Source: Salipiger mucosus DSM 16094 (lineage in GTDB: Bacteria > Pseudomonadota > Alphaproteobacteria > Rhodobacterales > Rhodobacteraceae). From it: 64,000 nucleotides of DNA. The position numbers were made by a program, and so were the translations under genes. The notes beneath the pieces were generated by a model that had not been told where the DNA came from, made no database searches, and saw only the letters and a list, made by a program, of their open reading frames with translations. This document shows positions 32,570 to 41,791 of the stretch, one piece after another. Within the stretch, counting starts at the first letter, position 1; every line of letters starts with the position of its first letter. The stretch covers positions 71,232 through 135,231 of the forward strand of contig NZ_KE557275.1 in assembly GCF_000442255.1 (NCBI RefSeq), read 5' to 3'.

Positions 32570-33292
32570 ATGGCAAGGGTTGCATTGGTCACGGGAGGAA
32601 GCCGGGGTATCGGCGAGGCGATCTCGAAGGCGCTCAAGGCGGAAGGCTACGAGGTTGCGGCGACCTACGCCGGGAACGACGAGAAGGCCAAGGCCTTTAC
32701 CGAGGCGACGGGCATCAAGACCTACAAGTGGAACGTGGGCGACTATGCCGAAAGCAAGGCCGGCATCGAGCAGGTCGAGGCCGATCTCGGCCCGATCGAC
32801 ATCGTTGTCGCCAACGCGGGCATCACCCGCGACGCGCCGTTCCACAAGATGACGCCCGAGCAGTGGAACGAGGTGATCGACACCAACCTCACCGGCGTCT
32901 TCAACACCATCCACCCGGTCTGGCCCGGCATGCGCGAGCGTGGCTTCGGCCGCATCGTCGTGATCTCGTCGATCAACGGTCAGAAGGGCCAGTTCGCCCA
33001 GGTCAACTATGCCGCCACCAAGGCGGGCGATCTCGGCATCATCAAGAGCCTCGCGCAGGAGGGGGCCTCGAAGGGCATCACCGCCAACGCGGTCTGCCCC
33101 GGCTACATCGCGACCGAGATGGTCATGGCGGTGCCCGAGAAGGTGCGCGAGAAGATCATCGCGCAGATCCCCGCCGGACGCCTTGGCGAGCCCGAGGAGA
33201 TCGCGCGCTGCGTGGCCTTCCTCGCCTCGGACGACGCGGGCTTCATCAACGGCTCGACGATCTCGGCCAACGGCGGCCAGTTCTTCGTCTGA
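32570..33292 (+). CDS. phaB: Acetoacetyl-CoA reductase
   Basis: This 240-aa short-chain dehydrogenase reduces acetoacetyl-CoA to (R)-3-hydroxybutyryl-CoA with NADPH. The cofactor loop is TGGSRGIG, and the catalytic residues are Ser134, Tyr147 and Lys151. The overall sequence is the PhaB type (RVALVTGG start, SISANGGQ-like end). An AT-rich 84-base region with a good GGAGGAAAG ribosome binding site separates it from the patatin gene, so it may also have its own promoter. Confidence 0.95.
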   Translation: MARVALVTGGSRGIGEAISKALKAEGYEVAATYAGNDEKAKAFTEATGIKTYKWNVGDYAESKAGIEQVEADLGPIDIVVANAGITRDAPFHKMTPEQWNEVIDTNLTGVFNTIHPVWPGMRERGFGRIVVISSINGQKGQFAQVNYAATKAGDLGIIKSLAQEGASKGITANAVCPGYIATEMVMAVPEKVREKIIAQIPAGRLGEPEEIARCVAFLASDDAGFINGSTISANGGQFFV

Positions 33293-33326
33293 ACTGCCCC
33301 GGCATCACGCCGGACCGAAAGACACG

Positions 33327-33360
33327 AAAAGCCCCGGGTCATGTGCCCGGGGCTTCCGTT
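33327..33360 (+). terminator. Terminator after phaB
   Basis: A stem built on AAGCCCCGGG/CCCGGGGCTT with a 7-base loop (33329-33338 with 33346-33355) lies about 35 bases after the phaB stop. The following bases CCGTTT make a weak T-run. On the other strand the stem is followed by TTTTC-like bases, so it may also serve the convergent ydcH side. Confidence 0.7.
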
Positions 33361-33432
33361 TGGGTCACTGGTGAAACGTGAGTGGTGTACCGGCCCGGAT
33401 CGCGCGCTGCTGGGACCGGTGGGCAAAGGCGG

Positions 33433-33606
33433 TCACTGAGGACGGTCGGTCAGGCGCGCGATCTCTTCCTTGATACGGAGTTTCTGCTTTTTCAGTTCGG
33501 CAACGCGCAGGTCATCGACCCCCGGACTGCGCTGCATCTCTTCGACCACACTGGAGAGGGACTGGTGCTTCTTCTTCAGTTCCTGCAGGTGCGAACTCAA
33601 GCTCAT
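33433..33606 (-). CDS. YdcH/DUF465 family small protein (57 aa)
   Basis: This short, charged, all-helical protein (SLSSHLQELKKKHQSLSSVV then ELKKQKLRIKEEIARL) is a coiled-coil of the DUF465/YdcH family. The family is widespread in proteobacteria and has no firm function. The start at 33606 gives the usual family start; an upstream in-frame codon would add 14 unrelated residues. Confidence 0.85.
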   Translation of the reverse strand: MSLSSHLQELKKKHQSLSSVVEEMQRSPGVDDLRVAELKKQKLRIKEEIARLTDRPQ

Positions 33607-33718
33607 GGGATCCTCCTTTTTCCGGGTTGGACCTTCACTGCAGCACAACTTGACCCGCGAGTCACGCTGCGTCAGCGAAAACGGTCAACCAACTGTTACA
33701 ATCCGCCGAGACGCGGGC

Positions 33719-34492
33719 TCACGCGGGGAATTTCAGCGCGCCCCCCTCCCACAGGACCGTACGGAAAACCTCGGTATGGTCGTCGCCATCCGCAAGGTGA
33801 GTCGCGCCACGGTGAATGACCATCGGCGCATGAAAGCGGAAGTCCGCCCGCCCGCCCTTGCGTCCACGGGCAAGAACCAGCCGGGGCGCCCTGCCCTCGC
33901 GCGGGGCAAGTGGCAGCAGTTCCAGCGCGCCAAGGGGGCCGGAAAGGGCCGCGAGGAGCTCTGGCAGGCGCTCGGCGCGCTGGATCACGGTCATGGTGCC
34001 GCCCGGTCGCAGCCGCCGCGCCGCCAGCGCCACCCAGTCCGAGAGCGGCACGGGTCCGGCCAGGGCCAGTTCGCGGCCGTCATCCTCGGCGGTCGAGCGG
34101 GCACCAGCGCGGAAATAGGGCGGGTTGGCCATGACGTGGTGAAAGCTCCGCTGCCGCAGTGCGGCGGGCGGATCGGCGACGTCGCCGTCCAGGATCTCGC
34201 CGGTCAGCCCGTTGTCCGCGAGGTTGCGCCGCGCCAGCGCGGCATAGCCCGGCTGCAGTTCCAGCCCTGCCAACGCTAGGCCCGGCACCCGTGCACCAAG
34301 ACAGGCAAGCGCGGGTCCGGCACCGCAGCCCAGTTCCAGCACGCTCTGCCCCGCCTTCGCCGGCACGGATGCGGCCAGAACCACCGGATCGATTCCCGCG
34401 CGGTAGCCCTCCCGCGGCTGCCACAGGGCGATGCGCCCGCCCAGGAAGGCGTTGCGCGTCAGCTCGGGCTCGGCAAAGGGCTCAGCCCTCAA
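33719..34492 (-). CDS. TrmN6-like tRNA1(Val) adenine N6-methyltransferase family protein
   Basis: This 257-aa Rossmann-fold methyltransferase has the SAM-binding motif VLELGCGAGPALACLG (about residues 50-65) and the catalytic NPPYF (about residues 123-127) of N6-adenine methyltransferases. The start, NAFLGGRIALWQPREGYRAGIDPVVLAA, is typical of the YfiC/TrmN6 group that modifies tRNA position 37. Substrate assignment is by family only. Its start overlaps the end of the DUF2007 gene by 11 bases, which indicates coupling. Confidence 0.82.
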   Translation of the reverse strand: MRAEPFAEPELTRNAFLGGRIALWQPREGYRAGIDPVVLAASVPAKAGQSVLELGCGAGPALACLGARVPGLALAGLELQPGYAALARRNLADNGLTGEILDGDVADPPAALRQRSFHHVMANPPYFRAGARSTAEDDGRELALAGPVPLSDWVALAARRLRPGGTMTVIQRAERLPELLAALSGPLGALELLPLAPREGRAPRLVLARGRKGGRADFRFHAPMVIHRGATHLADGDDHTEVFRTVLWEGGALKFPA

Positions 34493-34697
34493 AGGACACG
34501 CCGTTCATGCGCAGGATGCGCCGCGCGTCGTCGATCTGGTCCCTGCGGACCATCAGCCGCCGCGGCAAAATGCCGATGCTTCCCTCGAGCACGCTCATGT
34601 TTACGTCCAACTCGAAGCTGTCTATACCCTCGTCGTCGAGAAGGGTCTTCACCAGCGGGATCAACGTGATGTCGGTGGTTCGCAGAAGTTCTTCCAT
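34482..34697 (-). CDS. DUF2007 family small protein (71 aa)
   Basis: MEELLRTTDITLIPLVKTLL at the start and the RILRMNG end fit DUF2007 proteins, which have a ferredoxin-like fold similar to GlnB-type signal domains. Function is unknown. It overlaps the methyltransferase gene by 11 bases and is divergent from ddsA, with 54 bases between the two starts. Confidence 0.85.
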   Translation of the reverse strand: MEELLRTTDITLIPLVKTLLDDEGIDSFELDVNMSVLEGSIGILPRRLMVRRDQIDDARRILRMNGVSFEG

Positions 34698-34751
34698 GAC
34701 GGGGATGTAAGACCGGGGCCGGCGCTTTGTCGAGCCTCGCCGGAGAGAGCG

Positions 34752-35753
34752 ATGGGGCTGGACACACCGAAGGACAAGCCGCACGACCGGCTGGCCGCGC
34801 TGCTGACCGACGACATGGGTCAGGTCAACGCGCTGATCCGCGAGCGCATGGCGTCGAAACACGCCCCGCGCATTCCCGAGGTCACGGCGCACCTGGTCGA
34901 GGCCGGTGGCAAGCGGCTGCGCCCGCTGCTGACGCTGGCTGCCGCGCGGATGTGCGGCTACGCTGGAGAGGATCACACCAAGCTGGCCGCGACGGTGGAG
35001 TTCATCCATACCGCGACGCTGCTGCACGACGATGTCGTGGACGAGAGCAGCAAGCGGCGTGGGCGCCCGACGGCGAACCTGCTGTGGGACAACAAGTCGA
35101 GCGTGCTGGTCGGGGACTACCTCTTCGCGCGCGCCTTCCAGCTCATGGTCGAGCCGGGCGACCTGCGCGTGCTCGACATCCTGTCGAACGCCGCCGCCAC
35201 CATCGCCGAGGGCGAGGTGCTGCAGCTCACGGCGGCGCAGGATTTGCGCACCAACGAAGAGATCTACCTCCAGGTGGTGCGCGGCAAGACGGCGGCGCTG
35301 TTCTCGGCCGCGACCGAGGTGGGCGGCGTCATCGCCGGCGTCGAGGAGGCGCAGATCCGCGCCCTCTTCGACTATGGAGACGCACTGGGGATCGCCTTCC
35401 AGATTGCCGACGATCTGCTCGACTACCAGGGCGAAAGCACGGCCACCGGCAAGAACGTCGGCGACGATTTCCGCGAGCGCAAGCTGACCCTGCCGGTCAT
35501 CAAGGCCGTGGCGGCCGCCGACGCCGAGGAGCGCGCCTTCTGGGCCCGCACCATCGAGAAGGGCGACCAGCGCGACGGCGATCTCGACCACGCGCTCGCG
35601 CTGCTCGACCGGCACGGTGCACTCGATGCCACGCGCGCGGATGCGCGGGGCTGGGCGGACAAGGCAAAGTCCTCGCTCGAGGCCCTGCCCCGCACCGAGC
35701 TGCGCGACGTGCTGATCGACCTCGCGGATTTCGTGGTAGCGCGGCTCTACTAG
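34752..35753 (+). CDS. ddsA: Decaprenyl diphosphate synthase (all-trans polyprenyl synthetase)
   Basis: This 333-aa enzyme makes the long isoprenoid tail of ubiquinone. The two aspartate-rich motifs are DDVVD (residues 93-97) and DDLLD (residues 220-224). The chain-length class (C50, giving ubiquinone-10) is inferred from alphaproteobacterial homologues and the small residues before the first motif. The stop codon TAG shares the palindrome CTAG with the stop of ispE on the other strand. The spacing to the divergent DUF2007 gene leaves room for one short promoter region. Confidence 0.92.
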   Translation: MGLDTPKDKPHDRLAALLTDDMGQVNALIRERMASKHAPRIPEVTAHLVEAGGKRLRPLLTLAAARMCGYAGEDHTKLAATVEFIHTATLLHDDVVDESSKRRGRPTANLLWDNKSSVLVGDYLFARAFQLMVEPGDLRVLDILSNAAATIAEGEVLQLTAAQDLRTNEEIYLQVVRGKTAALFSAATEVGGVIAGVEEAQIRALFDYGDALGIAFQIADDLLDYQGESTATGKNVGDDFRERKLTLPVIKAVAAADAEERAFWARTIEKGDQRDGDLDHALALLDRHGALDATRADARGWADKAKSSLEALPRTELRDVLIDLADFVVARLY

Positions 35754-36661
35754 GCGCCCGGCACGGCGCCTTCGTCCACCCGCGGCATCGCCAGCTCCGA
35801 CTGGTCGCCCAGCAGACCCGAAGCGATCCACCAGTCCGGATGCGCCGCCTGAAGCGCGCGCGCGGCGGCCTGCGCTTCGGTCGGCTCGGTAAAGAGGCCG
35901 AAGCATGTCGCTCCCGATCCCGACATGCGCGCCAGCCCGCATCCCGGCTGCCCCTGCAGCGCGTCCAGCACCGCGCCGATCACCGGCTGCACCGCACGCG
36001 CAGGCGCCTCCAGGTCGTTGCGCATGCCCCGCAGCGCCGCGATCAGGGCGGCGGCATCCTGCATCTGCGGCAGAGGGTCGGGCATGGGCGGGTTGTCACG
36101 CGCGCTCAGAGCCTTGAAGACCGCCGGGGTCGAGACGGGCAGGCGCGGGTTGACCAGCACGGCCGGCACATCGGGCAGAGCGACGGGGCTCAGCGCCTCG
36201 CCGATCCCGCCAACGCGCAGGGGCTTTGAGAGCAGGCACATCGGCACGTCCGCCCCGAGCGCGAGGATCGCCTCGCCGCGCTCTTCCAGCAGCCGCTCGG
36301 GCTGTCCTGCGCAAGGACCGAGATGCGCCGCCATGCCCCGCAGCGCCGCCGCCGCATCGGCAGACCCGCCGCCGATGCCCGAGGCCGCGGGCAGGCGCTT
36401 GTCGAGCCGCAGCGCGGCACCACGCGCCCCGGCCAGCAGGGCAGCGGCGCGAACCGCGAGGTTTCCGGCATCCGTGGGCACGCCCGCCGCCTCGGGCCCC
36501 TCGACCGTCAGCGACAGCCCCTCGGCCTCTGTGACGATCAGCCAGTCGCCCACGGGCGCGAAGCTGACCAGCGAATCCAGCATGTGATAGCCGTCGTCGC
36601 GGCGGCCCGTGACGTGCAGCGCCAGGTTGACCTTTGCCGGCGCGAAGACCCTAGTCGCCAT
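35750..36661 (-). CDS. ispE: 4-diphosphocytidyl-2-C-methyl-D-erythritol kinase
   Basis: This 303-aa GHMP kinase of the MEP isoprenoid pathway begins ATRVFAPAKVNLALHVTGRRDDGYH, as expected. The ATP-binding glycine-rich loop is PAASGIGGGSADAAA (about residues 90-104), and motif 3 is MSGSGATCFGLF. It faces ddsA tail to tail, so two isoprenoid genes converge. Its start overlaps the end of the upstream TPR gene by 11 bases. Confidence 0.95.
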   Translation of the reverse strand: MATRVFAPAKVNLALHVTGRRDDGYHMLDSLVSFAPVGDWLIVTEAEGLSLTVEGPEAAGVPTDAGNLAVRAAALLAGARGAALRLDKRLPAASGIGGGSADAAAALRGMAAHLGPCAGQPERLLEERGEAILALGADVPMCLLSKPLRVGGIGEALSPVALPDVPAVLVNPRLPVSTPAVFKALSARDNPPMPDPLPQMQDAAALIAALRGMRNDLEAPARAVQPVIGAVLDALQGQPGCGLARMSGSGATCFGLFTEPTEAQAAARALQAAHPDWWIASGLLGDQSELAMPRVDEGAVPGA

Positions 36662-38375
36662 TCGCCATCCGCAGCGGCGGCGCGCCTTCCTCGGCGAGCA
36701 CCTGGTCGAGACCGACCTCGAGCTTCTGCCGGATACGCTCCATGTCGACCTCGTCCGACGCGTCGTCCCAAGTCGCGAAACTCAGCGCCCGCTTCCACTG
36801 GAACTCGGCCTCGACCTCGCGCCCGACCGCCCAGTAGACGTCGCCGAGGTGGTCGTTCACCACCGGGTCCACCGGCATGAGCTCGGCCGCGCGCTCCATG
36901 TGGACGACGGCCTCCTCGTACTTGCCCAGCCGGTAGAGCGCCCAGCCGAGGCTGTCGACGATGTAGCCGCTCTGTGGCTGCGCCGAGACGGCGCTCTCGA
37001 TCATCGACAGCGCCTCGTCGAGCTTCTCCTGCCGCTCGACCAGCGAATAGCCGAGGTAGTTCAGCACCTGCGGCTGTTCCGGGTTCAGCTCCAGCGCCGC
37101 GCGGAAATCCTCCTCGGCCGCGTCCCAGTGGCTCAACCGCTCGTGGCTGATGCCGCGCGCGTAGTGCAGGAACCACTGCGCCGGGTCGGGTTCCTCGAAG
37201 GTGTCGAGCGCGCGGCCGTAGGCCTCGATCGCCTCCTCGTAGCGCTCCTGCTGGCGCAGCACGTCACCCAGCGCCGATTGTACCGCGGGCATGTCGCCGT
37301 GGCTGGCGGCAAGCTGTTCCAGCACCTCGATCGCCGCATCCGGCTTGCCCGAGGCGCGCAGCGCGTCGGCGCGGCCCATCTCGGCGGCATGGAAGTCCGG
37401 GTCGTCGCGCGGCACGGTCTTGTAGGCCGCGACGGCGAGGTCGTGCTGGCCCAGCTTCTCGAGCAGGGTCGCCGTCATCAGGATTGCGCCGGAGTGCTCC
37501 GGGCGCAGGAACTGCGAGATGCGGGCATAGAGCAGCGTGAAATCGTCGTTCGCCTCGCTCGAAAGCGCACCGGCGAGCGTGTAGAAGACCTCGGCCACGC
37601 CATCGCGCGCGGTGCGCACCAGCGAGAAAGGCAGCGTGTCGTCGGCCTCGAGCGCGGCGCGCAGCTGGGTCAGGCGCGGGTCGAGCGTCGGGCCGAAGGT
37701 CTCGTCGATGAGCGCGATGGCCTCGTCCTCGCGGTCGAGCTGGCTGAGGATCTGCACCCGGCCCTCGATGGCGCGGCGCGTGGTCTGCATGCTGCCTGCC
37801 TGGCGGCCGGCGAAGACCGCATCGGCCCCCTCGAAATCGCCGACCGAGGCCAGCGCCAGCGCCTTGTGATAGGCCGCGAACCCGGCAAGCCCCTTCTCCT
37901 TCGCCAGTTCGTCGAAGGCGACGAGCGCGGCGCTCATGTCGCCGCGGCCCAGTTCGGACCAGGCGGCGACCAGCCCGTCGACCAGCGGCCCGATGGCCCG
38001 CTGTTCCGACACCCGGTCGATGAGCCCGGCAAAGTCCTGTGCCTTGGCCAGCGTGGCGACCTCGGCCATGTGGCCGACCTGGCTGTCATAGCCCTCGTCG
38101 GCCAGCCGTTCCGCCAGCGCCGCGGCGCGTTCCATCTCGCCAAGCGACATGTGCGCGAGGGTGGCGCGCTCCAGCAGTTCGGGGTTCGCGGGGTCATGGG
38201 CGATGGCCCGGCCGTAGTACTCCGCCGCGGCCGAATAGTCGCCGAGGAAACTGGCCTGCCGTGCGGCGAGGTAGTCGCCCGCCAGCGTCTCTGCCCCGGC
38301 GGGGAACGCGAGGCCCGCAGCCAGCACCAGCCCGGCGCCACAGGCGCGCATCCTCGAAATCATCCCACCTGCCAT
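36651..38375 (-). CDS. Periplasmic TPR-repeat protein
   Basis: This 574-aa protein starts with a Sec signal (ACGAGLVLAAGLAFPAGAE) and then consists almost only of tetratricopeptide repeats. Clear units lie near residues 35-100, 330-420 and 430-540 (for example LGDVLRQQERYEEAIEAYGRAL and LGYSLVERQEKLDEALSMIESAV). Such proteins scaffold envelope complexes; no partner is visible. The start at 38375 has the RBS GGAGG at seven bases. Coupling to ispE by an 11-base overlap is conserved in style with related genomes, as far as I recall. Confidence 0.85.
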   Translation of the reverse strand: MAGGMISRMRACGAGLVLAAGLAFPAGAETLAGDYLAARQASFLGDYSAAAEYYGRAIAHDPANPELLERATLAHMSLGEMERAAALAERLADEGYDSQVGHMAEVATLAKAQDFAGLIDRVSEQRAIGPLVDGLVAAWSELGRGDMSAALVAFDELAKEKGLAGFAAYHKALALASVGDFEGADAVFAGRQAGSMQTTRRAIEGRVQILSQLDREDEAIALIDETFGPTLDPRLTQLRAALEADDTLPFSLVRTARDGVAEVFYTLAGALSSEANDDFTLLYARISQFLRPEHSGAILMTATLLEKLGQHDLAVAAYKTVPRDDPDFHAAEMGRADALRASGKPDAAIEVLEQLAASHGDMPAVQSALGDVLRQQERYEEAIEAYGRALDTFEEPDPAQWFLHYARGISHERLSHWDAAEEDFRAALELNPEQPQVLNYLGYSLVERQEKLDEALSMIESAVSAQPQSGYIVDSLGWALYRLGKYEEAVVHMERAAELMPVDPVVNDHLGDVYWAVGREVEAEFQWKRALSFATWDDASDEVDMERIRQKLEVGLDQVLAEEGAPPLRMANGD

Positions 38376-38491
38376 GTCACTGCCTCCGGTCGAAGAATTG
38401 GCCGAGCGTAACGCGCGGCCGACGGCGGCGCAACGCGCCGCGCGCTCACGCCCGCGTCAGCGGGTCTGGTTCAACGTAGGTGGCGGGATAT

Positions 38492-38568
38492 TGGTCGGAG
38501 TGGCGAGATTCGAACTCACGGCCCCTGCCTCCCGAAGACAGTGCTCTACCAGGCTGAGCTACACTCCG
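38492..38568 (-). tRNA. tRNA-Pro (anticodon CGG)
   Basis: The minus strand gives a 77-nt cloverleaf including encoded CCA. The acceptor stem is CGGAGTG/CACTCCG with discriminator A. The anticodon stem CTGTC/GGCAG has loop TTCGGGA, anticodon CGG, and the T arm is GTGAG-TTCGAAT-CTCGC. It reads CCG, one of the most used proline codons in this GC-rich genome. Confidence 0.97.
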
Positions 38569-38654
38569 ACCGTGGCGCGCGGGATAGACCAAGCCCGCGC
38601 CCTTGGCAAGATCAGATCGACCGGAATTCGACGCTGATTGCACCCTTGGGGAAC

Positions 38655-38682
38655 GAAAAACGCGCCCGGGGGCCGGGCGCGT
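38655..38682 (-). terminator. Rho-independent terminator of leuB
   Basis: The minus strand has a perfect 10-bp stem ACGCGCCCGG/CCGGGCGCGT with a 3-base loop followed by TTTT (complement of 38656-38659). It lies about 40 bases after the leuB stop. Confidence 0.9.
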
Positions 38683-38722
38683 CGTGGCGGCCGCCTGGAC
38701 CGCCCTGAAATGAGCCGTCGGC

Positions 38723-39826
38723 TCAGAGGCTCGCGTCGAGTTTCTCGAGAATCGCCGTGCCCATTTCCGAGGTCGTGACGGGCTGCACGCCCTCCTCGCC
38801 CAGCAGGTCGGCGGTGCGCTTGCCATCGGCGAGCACGGCCTCGACGGCCTTCTCCAGCCGGTCGGCCTCGGCCCCCTGGTCGAAGCTGTAGCGCAGCGCC
38901 ATTGCGAAGCTCAGGATGCAGGCAATCGGGTTCGCCTTGCCCTGCCCGGCGATGTCCGGGGCCGAGCCGTGGACCGGCTCGTAGAGGGCCTTGGGCCGGC
39001 CGTTCGCCATAGGCGCGCCGAGCGAGGCCGAGGGCAGCATCCCCAGCGAGCCGGTCAGCATCGCCGCAAGATCCGACAGCATGTCGCCGAAGAGGTTGTC
39101 GGTCACGATCACGTCGAACTGCTTGGGCCAGCGGGTGAGCTGCATGGCGCCGGCATCGGCGTACATGTGGCTCAGCTCGACCTCGGGGTAGTCCTTGCCA
39201 ACCTCGGTCACGACCTCGCGCCAGAGGATGCCGGACTCCATCACGTTGGCCTTTTCCATCGAGCAGAGCTTCTTGTTCCGCTTCATGGCCAGCTCGAAGG
39301 CCGAGCGCGCGACACGGTCGATCTCGGACTCGGTGTAGCGCTGGGTGTTGATGCCGACGCGCTCGTTGCCCTCTTCGATGATGCCGCGCGGCTCGCCGAA
39401 GTAGATGCCCGAGGTCAGTTCGCGCACGATCATGATGTCGAGCCCGGCGACCACGTCCTTCTTCAGCGACGAGAAGTCGGCCAGCGCGTCGAAGCACTGC
39501 GCCGGACGCAGGTTGGCGAAGAGGTCCATCTCCTTGCGCAGGCGCAGCAGACCGCGTTCGGGCTTCACGCTGAAGTCGAGCGCGTCGTACTTGGGCCCGC
39601 CCACGGCGCCCAGCAGGACGGCGTCGACCTCCTGCGCCTTGGCCATCGTGTCGTCATGCAGCGGCGTGCCGTGCTTGTCGTAGGCGCAACCGCCGACGAG
39701 ATCCTCGGACACGTCGAAGACCATCCCGCGCGCGGTTCCGTACCAGTCGATGATGCGCCGCACCTCGGCCATGACTTCGGGGCCGATGCCGTCGCCCGGC
39801 AGGATCAGAAGCGAAGGGTTGCTCAT
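38723..39826 (-). CDS. leuB: 3-isopropylmalate dehydrogenase
   Basis: This 367-aa enzyme catalyses the oxidative decarboxylation of 3-isopropylmalate in leucine synthesis. Family signatures are [13 protein letters not shown] at the start, the substrate-binding [14 protein letters not shown], and [14 protein letters not shown] with the metal-binding aspartates. [14 protein letters not shown] lies near the NAD site. It is separated from leuCD by about 5.6 kb, which holds five other genes, as often seen in this family of bacteria. Confidence 0.97.
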   Translation of the reverse strand: MSNPSLLILPGDGIGPEVMAEVRRIIDWYGTARGMVFDVSEDLVGGCAYDKHGTPLHDDTMAKAQEVDAVLLGAVGGPKYDALDFSVKPERGLLRLRKEMDLFANLRPAQCFDALADFSSLKKDVVAGLDIMIVRELTSGIYFGEPRGIIEEGNERVGINTQRYTESEIDRVARSAFELAMKRNKKLCSMEKANVMESGILWREVVTEVGKDYPEVELSHMYADAGAMQLTRWPKQFDVIVTDNLFGDMLSDLAAMLTGSLGMLPSASLGAPMANGRPKALYEPVHGSAPDIAGQGKANPIACILSFAMALRYSFDQGAEADRLEKAVEAVLADGKRTADLLGEEGVQPVTTSEMGTAILEKLDASL

Positions 39827-39883
39827 GGGGTGGGTCCTCTCCTCGAAAATACCGCTTGGCCGTAGCCGCTGGGAGGGGCGCGG

Positions 39884-40780
39884 TCAAGAAACCAGAGGTG
39901 CGAGCCCCTCGCCCAGCAGGTCCCAGACGCGGCGGATGCGGGGCGTGCCCCGCATCGCCTCGGGCGCGGCAAGCCAGAGCGGCAGCCTCGGCACCGGCGT
40001 CTCCGGGAAAAGCCGCTCGAGGCCCGGGTCGCCCTCGGCCAGCACGCATTGCACGATGCCGATGCCGCAGCCCGCCCGCACCAGTTCGGCGGCCACGGCG
40101 AAGTCGTCGCAGCGGGTGGCGAACCAGTCGCGCGTCGCGGGCACCCCGAAGTCGCGGAAGCCGCGGATCATCGTGTCGCCCCGATCCATGCCGACAAGAT
40201 CGCGGCGCCACATCTCGTCGACCGTCTCGGGCCGGCCGGTCCGGTCGAGGTAGGCGCGCGCGGCATAGAACCCCAGCTCGAGCTCGCCCAGGTACCGCGC
40301 CACGATGTCGAGCTGCTCGGGACGATACATCCGCACCGCGATGTCGGCCTCGCGGAACAGCAGGTTGCGCGAGGCGTCGTCGGGCACGATCTCGACGGCG
40401 ACCTCCGGCTCGAGCGCGCGGATCCGGGCAACGATGGGCGGTAGGTGATAGAGCGCCGTCACCACGCTCGAGGTGATGCGCACCGTACCGCGCAGCCCCT
40501 CGGTCCGGCCCGCTGCCGCGAGGCTGAAACCGTTCATCGCCTCCTGCATCGCCCGGGCGTGTGGCAACAGCGCCGCGCCGGTCTCGGTCAGCTCCAGCCC
40601 GCGCGGATGCCGGCGGAACAGCGTGACGTCGAGCCGGTTCTCGACCTGGCGCACCTGCCGGCCCACCGTGGGCTGACTGAGCCCCAGCGCCCGCGCCGCC
40701 CCCGACAGCGAGCCCGTCTCGGCCACCGCCAGAAAGCCCTGCACGAGCGACCAATCGAGTTCATTCAGCGCACCATCCAT
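39884..40780 (-). CDS. LysR family transcriptional regulator
   Basis: This 298-aa regulator has the N-terminal LysR helix-turn-helix (GSLSGAARALGLSQPTVGRQVRQVE, about residues 23-47) and a C-terminal substrate-binding domain. It is divergent from an NAD-dependent epimerase-like gene, its most likely target. A promoter (TTGTCT, 16 bases, TATTCA; 40788-40815) lies between them, and its -10 overlaps the palindrome ATTCATGAAT, which would fit self-control. The effector is unknown. Confidence 0.88.
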   Translation of the reverse strand: MDGALNELDWSLVQGFLAVAETGSLSGAARALGLSQPTVGRQVRQVENRLDVTLFRRHPRGLELTETGAALLPHARAMQEAMNGFSLAAAGRTEGLRGTVRITSSVVTALYHLPPIVARIRALEPEVAVEIVPDDASRNLLFREADIAVRMYRPEQLDIVARYLGELELGFYAARAYLDRTGRPETVDEMWRRDLVGMDRGDTMIRGFRDFGVPATRDWFATRCDDFAVAAELVRAGCGIGIVQCVLAEGDPGLERLFPETPVPRLPLWLAAPEAMRGTPRIRRVWDLLGEGLAPLVS

Positions 40781-40782
40781 TC

Positions 40783-40815
40783 ATTCATGAATACATGGCC
40801 TGACATTTTAGACAA
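40783..40815 (-). promoter_or_regulatory. Promoter of the LysR gene with palindrome over the -10 box
   Basis: On the minus strand TTGTCT (40815-40810) and TATTCA (40793-40788) are 16 bases apart. The perfect 10-base palindrome ATTCATGAAT (40783-40792) overlaps the -10 box directly before the LysR ATG. Assignment is from position and pattern only. Confidence 0.4.
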
Positions 40816-40873
40816 TTCCCCGACTCAGGCGAACAGGTGATGATGCTCCCGACACCAGGAAAGGGAGGGTGCC

Positions 40874-41791
40874 ATGACGGGAACGGTTCTGATCCTCGGC
40901 GGCTCCGGCCGGTTCGGCAGCAACGCGGCCGAGGCCTTCTGGAACGCAGGCTGGCGGGTGCGGCTCTTCGACCGCGCGAGTGGCGACCTCGACGCCGAGG
41001 CCGAGGGGGCGGACGTGATCGTGAACGGCTGGAACCCGGCCTATCCCGACTGGGCGCGCGATCTGCCCGGACAGACCCGCCGGCTGATCGAGGTCGCAAG
41101 GCGCTCGGGCGCCACGGTGCTGATCCCCGGCAACCTCTATGTCTACGGCGCGGGATCGCCCGAGGTGCTGGGTGTCGCGACACCGCACCGGGCAGAAAAC
41201 CCGCTGGGCCGCCTGCGCCGCGAGATGGAAGAGACGTGGCGCGCCTCGGGCTGCCGGGTGATCCTGCTGCGGGCGGGCGATTTCCTCGACACCCGTGCCT
41301 CGGGCAACTGGTTCGACCGGATGATGGCGCCCAAGCTGCCGCGCGGCGCCCTCACCTACCCCGGCAACCCCGACGTGCCCCACGCCTGGGCCTTCCTGCC
41401 CGACCTCGCCCGCGCCGCCGTCGCGCTGGCCGAGCGGCGCGTGGAACTGCCCGCCTTTGCCGAGATTCCATTCCCCGGAATCACGCTCACGGGGCGCGAG
41501 ATGGCGGCCACGCTGACGTCCGTCATGGGACGCGAGGTCCGGGTCAGGCGCATGCATTGGTGGCCGCTGCGCCTGGCCGCGCCGGTCTGGCCGATGGCGC
41601 GGCACCTTCTCGAGATGCGGTATCTCTGGGACATGCCCCACCGCATCGACCCCGCGCCCTTCGAGACCTTGCTGCCGGGCTTCGCCTCGACTCCGCCCGA
41701 GGACGCCCTGCGTGTCGCTACGGCGCACCTGCGGGCAGGGACAGGGTCACCCAGACCAGCCGGTGCGCGAGCGGTGGGGCGACCGGCCTGA
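40874..41791 (+). CDS. NAD(P)-dependent epimerase/dehydratase-like protein
   Basis: This 305-aa protein has an N-terminal Rossmann fold (VLILGGSGRFGSNAAEAFWNAG, about residues 5-26) and the NLYVYG segment of extended short-chain dehydrogenases. The typical YxxxK pair is not clear, so it may be an atypical NmrA-like or binding member. It is probably controlled by the divergent LysR regulator. The last 74 bases overlap the end of the convergent endonuclease/phosphatase-family gene. Confidence 0.75.
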   Translation: MTGTVLILGGSGRFGSNAAEAFWNAGWRVRLFDRASGDLDAEAEGADVIVNGWNPAYPDWARDLPGQTRRLIEVARRSGATVLIPGNLYVYGAGSPEVLGVATPHRAENPLGRLRREMEETWRASGCRVILLRAGDFLDTRASGNWFDRMMAPKLPRGALTYPGNPDVPHAWAFLPDLARAAVALAERRVELPAFAEIPFPGITLTGREMAATLTSVMGREVRVRRMHWWPLRLAAPVWPMARHLLEMRYLWDMPHRIDPAPFETLLPGFASTPPEDALRVATAHLRAGTGSPRPAGARAVGRPA

